Assembly (NCBI GenBank): GCA_964458325.1
Contig: CAYWIM010000039.1
Location: 1-39,390 of the forward strand
DNA length: 39,390 nucleotides
Origin: JAGMXM01 sp964458325
Lineage (GTDB): Bacteria > Verrucomicrobiota > Verrucomicrobiia > Limisphaerales > UBA1319
Direction: 5' to 3'
In this document: positions 33,934 through 39,390 of the stretch, in pieces
Layout of the letters: every line of letters starts with the position of its first letter
Numbering within the stretch: the first letter of the stretch is position 1
Translations under genes and position numbers: made by a program
The notes under the pieces: model-generated
What the model saw: only the letters and a program-made list of their open reading frames with translations
What the model was told of the DNA's origin: nothing
Database searches by the model: none

Positions 33934-35978
33934 AGCGCGACCAGGAGCAGCGCCACCAGCGTGACGAAAATGTAGATCAGGTAGGCCTGAATGCTGCCGG
34001 CCTGCAGCGCGCGCAGCCGGCGCGAAGCGCGCAGGACCAGCCATTTGAGCGGGCGGTAGATCCGGGTCTGGAACGGCTCCTCGACCTGGCTTTCGAAGCG
34101 GATGGTCGTAGCAAAGTACGGGGAGAAGTCGTAATCACGCTGCACCTCGCGCCTGGGACGGAACAGGGCCTTGAAGATCATCCGCAGCGGTTTCGAGAAG
34201 CCGGTGGCGGTGTATTCCATCTGCGGCGTGAGGCCGCGCAGCCCGCAATCCCAGGTCGGGCCGACGCGCGTCCGGGCGTGGCGCGCGAACAGGAACCACA
34301 GGGCCAGGGGGGCGGGCAGGAGGCAGACCAGCATGAGAACGATCCCGAGGGTGGAGACCGTGCCGCCCTGGGGAGCGACCGCGGTGATCGCCATTCCGTG
34401 GCCGGCTACCAGTTGCTGGCTCAACTGCTGGCCGGTCAGCTGCAGGGTCAGGGGATCGAACATTTTCAGAACGAGCATGGGGAAGAGCCCCAGGAAGACG
34501 CATGCTGCTGTCAGGATGGCCTGACCGGCCTGCATGGATGCCGGGCACTCGACGGCGTCGCGGGCATGGGCGCTGCGTGGCTGGGCCAGGAACGTGATGC
34601 CGAAGGCCTTGACGAAGCAGGCTGCGGCCAGGGCGCCCGTGAGCGCCAGCATCGCCCCGCTCAAGGGAAGCATCAGCCGCAGGAGGCTCGATGTGGCGCC
34701 AAAGCCCTGGAGCAGCGACTGATAAGTGAGCCATTCGCTGACGAAACCGTTCAGGGGCGGCAGCGCGGAGATGGCCACGGCGCCGACGAGGAAGAAGAGG
34801 GCGGTCCAGCGCATGCGCCGGGCCAATCCACCCATCTCCTCCATGTTGCGCGTGTGCGTGGCGTGCAGGACCGCGCCCGCGCCGAGGAACAGGAGCGCCT
34901 TGAACGAGGCGTGGTTGATCGTGTGGTAGAGGCCCGCGATGAGGGCCAGCGCAGCCAGCGCCGGCCGGCCCCAGTGGAGAAACATCATCGACGCTCCCAG
35001 CCCCATGAGGATGATGCCGATGTTCTCGATGCTGTGGTAGGCCAGGAGCCGCTTAAGGTCGTGCTCCATCAGGGCGAAGAGGACGCCCAGCAGCGCGGAG
35101 ATCGTCCCAATGGCCAGGACCGTGCCTCCCCACCAGCTCGGCGGTGCGCCGAGCCAGTCGAAGCTGACCCGCACCAGGCCGTAGATGCCGGTCTTGATGA
35201 GGGCGCCCGACATGAAAGCGGAGATGTTGCTGGGAGCGACGGGATGCGCCGCGGGAAGCCAGATGTGAACGGGCACCATCCCTGCCTTGACGCCGAAGCC
35301 GAACAGGAAGAGGAGGAAGCAGGCGTTGCGAAGGCTGGCGGGCAGCCGGTTGCCGAGGGATCGGAAGCCGTCGAAGTCCCAGCTGCCGGAGGCCTGGTGG
35401 AGGATCAGGAAACCGAGAATCAGCCCGGCCGTGCCCGCATGCGACATCACGAAGAAGAGCACGCCGGCGTCGCGAGATTCCTCGCGCTCATGGTCGAAGC
35501 TGACCAGGCAGTAGGCCGACAGGGCCATGATTTCCCAGGCCATGAGAAAGAACCAGGCATGGTCGGCCAGAAACACGAGGGTGGTGGACAACAGAAGCAG
35601 GTTGAACAAGGCTGCCAGCGCGCCCACGCTCTTGCGCCCGTAATAGCCGCGGGCGTATCCGATCGAGTAGATCCCGATCGCAACCGCCAGGAGCGAGATC
35701 GTCATTCCGAAGAAACAACTTAAGGGATCGGCCCGGATGCTGAACCGCACGAAGGGGATCAGGGAAGGGAAGAGCCGGATGGATCCGGCGGTCGCGCACG
35801 AGCCGCAGGCCAGCGCGGAGACGAACGAGAGCAGGCCCAAAATGCCGCCCGCCGACGCCAGGCCGAATCCGATCCCGTTGGCCAGCCTCTCGGCGCGCCG
35901 GAAAACAAGCGCTCCCGCCATCCCTGCAGCGTAGGCGCACAAGGCCAGCATCAGGAGCGTGCTCGGAAATTCGCTCAT
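33930..35978 (-). CDS. hyfB: HyfB/NuoL-like antiporter-type membrane subunit
   Basis: A 682-residue membrane protein, the large antiporter-like subunit (HyfB, NuoL-related). Helices span most of the sequence, with Glu149 in FLMAWEIMALSAY, Lys231 in GVKAGMVPVHIWLPAAHPVAPS and Lys262 in GALIKTGIYGLVR, the residues implicated in ion transfer. The C-terminal third includes HARTRVGPTWDCGLRG and a cytoplasmic stretch before the last helix, as in HyfB. Length matches the family (about 670-680). It follows the EIIA regulator with an ATGA overlap (35975-35978) and precedes hyfC in the same way. Confidence 0.93.
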   Translation of the reverse strand: MSEFPSTLLMLALCAYAAGMAGALVFRRAERLANGIGFGLASAGGILGLLSFVSALACGSCATAGSIRLFPSLIPFVRFSIRADPLSCFFGMTISLLAVAIGIYSIGYARGYYGRKSVGALAALFNLLLLSTTLVFLADHAWFFLMAWEIMALSAYCLVSFDHEREESRDAGVLFFVMSHAGTAGLILGFLILHQASGSWDFDGFRSLGNRLPASLRNACFLLFLFGFGVKAGMVPVHIWLPAAHPVAPSNISAFMSGALIKTGIYGLVRVSFDWLGAPPSWWGGTVLAIGTISALLGVLFALMEHDLKRLLAYHSIENIGIILMGLGASMMFLHWGRPALAALALIAGLYHTINHASFKALLFLGAGAVLHATHTRNMEEMGGLARRMRWTALFFLVGAVAISALPPLNGFVSEWLTYQSLLQGFGATSSLLRLMLPLSGAMLALTGALAAACFVKAFGITFLAQPRSAHARDAVECPASMQAGQAILTAACVFLGLFPMLVLKMFDPLTLQLTGQQLSQQLVAGHGMAITAVAPQGGTVSTLGIVLMLVCLLPAPLALWFLFARHARTRVGPTWDCGLRGLTPQMEYTATGFSKPLRMIFKALFRPRREVQRDYDFSPYFATTIRFESQVEEPFQTRIYRPLKWLVLRASRRLRALQAGSIQAYLIYIFVTLVALLLVAL

Positions 35979-36688
35979 GGCGATTCGCTTTCCGCGAGGT
36001 CAACGCAGGACGGCAGGGGCGTCTCGAAGCGGATTCGCCCCACGCACTTCGTCAGTTCGTCGCGGCCGGCTTGCGAGGTGACCAGGTTCCGGAACGCCGC
36101 GTCGCGGAGCGCGAACGAGATATGGGAGAGCAGATGCAGATGGCCCCGGACCGTAGGGCTGATCACGGCAAAAAGGGCATGGACCGGGCGCCCGTCGAGC
36201 GCGCCATACTCGACCGGCTTTTCGAGAAAACAGAGCGACACCATCGGTTTGTTCAGGTGCAAAACGATCGGATATCGTGGATGTGGAACCGCGATTCCGT
36301 CTCCGATGCCGGTCGACGCCAACTGCTCGCGGGCGATCAGCGCCTGGAAGAGGTATTCGCGATCGACGTCTTCTGGCAAACGCACGATCTCGACCACGCC
36401 GCGGAGCGCGGATTCCTTGTCCGTGCCGCCCACTCGGTAGTGGATGCCGCCTGCCTGAAGGGCATCGGGCAGGGCAGGCAGGGGGAGGTCGGAGGACTCG
36501 GTTTCCTGCAAGGCGGCGGTGGACAGTTGGAGCTTGTTGGCAGTGGCCCACTCGAGGACCTCGGCGCGATTGAACCGGTATTGGCCGCTGACGCGGTAGC
36601 CGGGGAGTTTCTGCTCGCCGATCCACCGGTAGACAGTCTTTTCCGAAACACCCAGCATTTCGGACATGTCTCTCACTGTGAGCTTCAT
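35975..36688 (-). CDS. HTH DNA-binding protein fused to PTS EIIA(Ntr)-type domain
   Basis: A 237-residue two-domain regulator. Residues 1-50 are an excisionase/MerR-like helix-turn-helix (SEMLGVSEKTVYRWIGEQKLPG, split around 9-30, then YRFNRAEVLEWA). Residues about 75-225 form a PTS EIIA type-2 (fructose/EIIANtr) domain with the phosphorylatable His136 in GIAVPHPR. No HPr, EI or EIIB/C is in this window, so phosphorylation state would come from elsewhere in the cell. It is the first gene of the hyf-like operon and overlaps hyfB by 4 nt, which suggests it is made in proportion to the complex and may regulate it. Whether it binds DNA or a transporter is inference. Confidence 0.88.
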   Translation of the reverse strand: MKLTVRDMSEMLGVSEKTVYRWIGEQKLPGYRVSGQYRFNRAEVLEWATANKLQLSTAALQETESSDLPLPALPDALQAGGIHYRVGGTDKESALRGVVEIVRLPEDVDREYLFQALIAREQLASTGIGDGIAVPHPRYPIVLHLNKPMVSLCFLEKPVEYGALDGRPVHALFAVISPTVRGHLHLLSHISFALRDAAFRNLVTSQAGRDELTKCVGRIRFETPLPSCVDLAESESP

Positions 36689-36735
36689 TCTGCCTGGATC
36701 TACCTTATATTATCCCATAAAAGACATCTAAGGAC

Positions 36736-36765
36736 ATAATGGGCAAATGTCGGAACCGATGTCAA
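36736..36765 (-). promoter_or_regulatory. Candidate sigma-70-type promoter for the EIIA-hyf operon
   Basis: A perfect -35 box TTGACA (36760-36765, minus strand) is followed after 18 nt by CATTAT (36736-36741), matching four of six -10 positions. A second -10-like GATAAT lies nearer the gene (36709-36714) without a matching -35. The site lies 48 nt before the ATG at 36688. Confidence 0.45.
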
Positions 36766-36836
36766 CGAGGATATGCAGAGGTGTTTTTGAAGCCGCACGG
36801 GCCGGCTGAACCTTGAATCCTCTGGCGAGCGGGCAG

Positions 36837-36864
36837 TTGACGATTAGTGAGAACCGAATAATAT
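36837..36864 (+). promoter_or_regulatory. Candidate sigma-70-type promoter for cydAB
   Basis: TTGACG (36837-36842) and TAATAT (36859-36864) are 16 nt apart, the same two hexamers seen before nusA. Transcription would begin near 36871, about 43 nt before the cydA ATG. A GGGAAAG stretch (36897-36903) is a plausible ribosome binding site. No FNR- or CRP-like palindrome was found. Confidence 0.5.
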
Positions 36865-36913
36865 CCGAGCAGGATTCGAAGTTCTGTCAGCAGTGCGGGA
36901 AAGCGATTTGATT

Positions 36914-38272
36914 ATGGATGTTTTAGCGTTATCCCGGATCCAGTTTGCGGCGACGATCGCATTTCACTACATTTATCCGCCGCTGAGCATCGGGCTGGGG
37001 GTGATGCTGGTGATATTCGAGTCGCTTTGGCTGCGGACGAAGAAACCGCTTTACCATCAGCTGGCGAGGTTTTGGACCCGGGTATTTGCGCTGACGTTTG
37101 CGATGGGGGTGGCGACCGGGATCGTGATGGAGTTCGAGTTCGGGACGAACTGGGCTGCCTACTCGCGCTATGTCGGGGATGTCTTTGGGAGCGCGCTGGC
37201 GGCGGAGGGGATCTTCGCGTTTTTTCTCGAGTCGGGTTTTCTGGCGATCCTGCTGTTCGGTTGGGACAAGGTGGGTCGGGGGCTGCATTTCTTTGCGACC
37301 TGCATGGTGTGTCTGGGGGCGCATTTCAGCGCGATCTGGATCGTGGTGGCGAACTCGTGGATGCAGACGCCGGCTGGATTTCAGATTGTGGGCGAGGGGG
37401 TGAAGGCGCGGGCGGAGATCACGGATTTCTGGGCGATGGTATTCAATCCGTCCTCGATGGACCGGCTTTTCCACGTGTTGTGCGGCGCGTGGCAGGCGGG
37501 GGCATTTCTGGTCGTGAGCGTCAGCGCCTGGTATCTGCTGAAGAACCGGCATCTGGAATTTGCGAAGGGATCTTTGAAGGCGGGGCTGGCGGTGGGGATG
37601 GCGGCATCGCTGTTGCAGCTGGTGAGCGGGCACGGCAGCGCGGCGGGCGTGGCGCGGAACCAGCCGGCGAAGCTGGCGGCGTTCGAGGGGATTTATTCGA
37701 CCACGACGAACGCGCCGCTGGCGTTATTCGGCTGGGTGGACGAGGAACGGGAGAGCGTGCGGGGGGGGCTGGCGATACCGGGGATGCTGAGCTGGCTGGC
37801 GTTTGGCAATCGAGCGGCGGCGGTCCAAGGGCTGCGCGAGTTTCGGGTGGAAGACCGTCCGCCGGTTCAGAGCGTGTTTCAGGCTTATCACGGGATGGTG
37901 GCGGTTGGATTCGGGCTGATTGCGATTGCGGCGATGGGGTGGATCGGGCTGTGGCGCGGTTGGATTCCCGGGAGGCCATGGATGCTGCGGGTGCTGGTGG
38001 TGTCGGTGCTAGGGCCGCAACTGGCCAACCAGCTGGGATGGTTTGCGGCCGAGGTGGGCCGCCAGCCATGGATCGTGTATGGCAGGATGCGGACATCGGA
38101 GGGGCTGTCGGCGGTAGTCCCGGCGGAGACCGTGCTGGCCTCGCTGGTGCTGTTCGCGGTCATTTACCTGCTGCTGTTCGCGGTGTTCGTGTATTTGCTC
38201 AACGACAAGATCCAGCATGGGCCCGAGGACGCGGATCTGAAGCCGTCCGGAAAGCTCGCATTACCCTTATGA
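36914..38272 (+). CDS. cydA: Cytochrome bd-type quinol oxidase subunit I
   Basis: A 452-residue subunit of cytochrome bd-type terminal oxidase, which oxidises quinol and reduces O2 to water. Heme ligands are visible: His18 in FHYIYPPLSIG, His187 in FHVLCGAWQAGAF and Met328 in AYHGMVAVGF, with Glu98 and Glu106 in AAEGIFAFFLES. The Q-loop motif QPAKLAAFEG (Lys253, Glu258) and GRQPW (382-386) are intact. The Q-loop is short, as in the CIO/short-bd class. I start at the ATG at 36914 (MDVLALSR), close to the expected N-terminus, rather than the GTG at 36893. It overlaps cydB by ATGA. Confidence 0.95.
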   Translation: MDVLALSRIQFAATIAFHYIYPPLSIGLGVMLVIFESLWLRTKKPLYHQLARFWTRVFALTFAMGVATGIVMEFEFGTNWAAYSRYVGDVFGSALAAEGIFAFFLESGFLAILLFGWDKVGRGLHFFATCMVCLGAHFSAIWIVVANSWMQTPAGFQIVGEGVKARAEITDFWAMVFNPSSMDRLFHVLCGAWQAGAFLVVSVSAWYLLKNRHLEFAKGSLKAGLAVGMAASLLQLVSGHGSAAGVARNQPAKLAAFEGIYSTTTNAPLALFGWVDEERESVRGGLAIPGMLSWLAFGNRAAAVQGLREFRVEDRPPVQSVFQAYHGMVAVGFGLIAIAAMGWIGLWRGWIPGRPWMLRVLVVSVLGPQLANQLGWFAAEVGRQPWIVYGRMRTSEGLSAVVPAETVLASLVLFAVIYLLLFAVFVYLLNDKIQHGPEDADLKPSGKLALPL

Positions 38273-39300
38273 CCTTCGGCAACCTCGATCTGAACACCAC
38301 CTGGTTCCTCCTGATTGGCGTGCTGTTTACCGGCTACGCGATGCTGGACGGGTTCGACCTGGGCGTGGGCGCGCTGCATCTGTTCGCGAAGAAGGACGAG
38401 CATCGCCGGCTGATGCTGAACGCGATCGGGCCGGTGTGGGACGGGAACGAGGTCTGGCTGGTGACGGGCGGCGGGGCGCTGTTCGCGGCGTTCCCGAACG
38501 TGTATGCGACGGTGTTTTCGGGGTTTTACCTGGCGTTCATGCTGCTGCTGGCGGCCTTGATCTTCCGGGCGGTTGCGATCGAGTGCCGGAGCAAGAAGCC
38601 GATGCGCTGGTGGCGTCAGATGTGGGACATCGGCTTTGCTGGCGGGAGCATCCTGTCGAGCGTGCTGATCGGGGTGGCGATGGGGAACATCGCCTACGGG
38701 ATCCCGATCGACGGGCGCGGCGAATATGCCGGCGCCTTCTGGGGCCTGCTGCGTCCCTATGCGCTTCTGCTGGGGATCACCACGCTGGCGCTTTTCATGA
38801 TGCACGGCGCGATCTACACCGCGATGAAGACCGAGGGCGAGCTGCACGAGAAGGTGCGCGTCTGGATCCAGAACTGCATCATCTTTTTCATCCTCTGCTA
38901 CGGGGTGACGACCGTGGCGACGCTGCTCTACGCGCCGCACATGGCGGCGCGGATGCGATCGAGCCCGTGGCTGTTCAGCGTGGCGCTGCTGAACATGCTG
39001 GCGATCGCCAACATCCCCCGCGAGATCCATCGGGGGCGGGATGGGCGTGCGTTCATTTCATCGTGCGTGGCGATGATGGCGCTGATGGCGCTGTTCGCCC
39101 TCGGGATGTATCCGAACCTGGTATTGAGCCATCCGGAGGCGGCGAACAGCCTGACGATCGCCAATGCAGCATCGTCGAAGAAGACGCTGGAGATCATGCT
39201 GACGATCGCGGTGATCGGGATGCCGCTCGTGCTGGCGTACACGGCGAGCATCTACTGGATCTTCCGGGGCAAGGTCAAGCTGGACAGGGGCAGCTACTGA
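38269..39300 (+). CDS. cydB: Cytochrome bd-type quinol oxidase subunit II
   Basis: A 343-residue partner of CydA with about eight to nine membrane helices. The N-terminal GYAMLDGFDLGVG (Asp27, Asp30) and GPVWDGNEVWLVTGGGALFAAF (split around residues 49-70) are the family signatures. Length is usual for short CydB. The ATG lies in the cydA stop (ATGA), so the two are coupled. No CydX-like small ORF is recognisable in the 90 nt that follow, and the window ends there. Confidence 0.95.
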   Translation: MTFGNLDLNTTWFLLIGVLFTGYAMLDGFDLGVGALHLFAKKDEHRRLMLNAIGPVWDGNEVWLVTGGGALFAAFPNVYATVFSGFYLAFMLLLAALIFRAVAIECRSKKPMRWWRQMWDIGFAGGSILSSVLIGVAMGNIAYGIPIDGRGEYAGAFWGLLRPYALLLGITTLALFMMHGAIYTAMKTEGELHEKVRVWIQNCIIFFILCYGVTTVATLLYAPHMAARMRSSPWLFSVALLNMLAIANIPREIHRGRDGRAFISSCVAMMALMALFALGMYPNLVLSHPEAANSLTIANAASSKKTLEIMLTIAVIGMPLVLAYTASIYWIFRGKVKLDRGSY

Positions 39301-39390
39301 GGCCGGGGTGTGAGACAGATTTCTTCGGCGCTTGTTGCGTCCGGTCCCAGTTGGGCGATCGTTTGCAGTTTGTCTTCTCCCTCCCCTCCG

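Noticed and set aside
39301..39390. Possible cydX or terminator after cydB
   Set aside because: No short ORF with a hydrophobic helix and no stem with a T-run could be found in the remaining 90 nt.

Overview
The window is GC-rich and densely coded, and looks like a chromosomal piece of a Verrucomicrobiota-type bacterium (possibly the Limisphaerales/Pedosphaera side). The lineage call is inference. It rests on a DUF1559-like pseudopilin with the FTLIELLVVIAI leader, a PEP-CTERM secreted protein, secreted proteins ending in the short beta domain common in that phylum (tail R-[FY]-[FY]-R or RRYY), a Tat-exported Gfo/Idh/MocA oxidoreductase, a neutral ceramidase and a URO-D-like methyltransferase-family protein. 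Many adjacent genes share 4-nt ATGA stop/start overlaps, so operons are easy to read. No CRISPR array, tRNA, rRNA or insertion sequence was found, and no gene-free stretch exceeds about 300 bases. One 10-N assembly gap sits at 5018-5027.

Layout. 1-7.4 kb: a DUF2085 membrane protein; a leftward operon of an unrecognised 650-residue protein followed by a NatAB-type ABC exporter; a rightward TPR protein (split by the N gap) coupled to an ACE-like M2 peptidase. 7.4-10.8 kb: leftward yebC, a pseudopilin and two paralogous secreted proteins, one with a PEP-CTERM tail. 10.8-15.3 kb: a tightly overlapped leftward operon (Gfo/Idh oxidoreductase, HpnA-like epimerase, alpha/beta hydrolase, GNAT acetyltransferase). 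15.5-22.8 kb: the conserved transcription/translation cluster nusA-infB-rbfA-nrnA-truB-ribF. It lacks rimP and is preceded by a good sigma-70-type promoter and an intrinsic terminator in the nusA leader. 22.9-28.3 kb: a degenerate receiver protein, a NUDIX hydrolase, a ceramidase, a URO-D family protein and a secreted SBBP-repeat protein.

28.4-36.7 kb is the most interesting block. It is a seven-gene leftward operon encoding an HTH-EIIA(Ntr) regulator followed by HyfB, HyfC, HyfE, HyfF, HyfG and HyfI homologues. The membrane arm keeps the charged residues used for ion translocation. The large subunit (HyfG) has lost all four NiFe-binding cysteines, replaced by Ser, Ser, Ser and Gly in otherwise recognisable motifs, and ends exactly at the Arg of the TDR motif. 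The small subunit keeps its FeS cysteines and carries an extra N-terminal ferredoxin-like domain. This fits an energy-converting-hydrogenase-related (Ehr) complex: a six-subunit complex-I/hydrogenase relative that should not turn over H2. Diverging from it at 36.9-39.3 kb is a short cytochrome bd-type quinol oxidase (cydAB). Together they suggest a small respiratory module, with a redox-driven ion pump of unknown reaction next to a terminal quinol oxidase.
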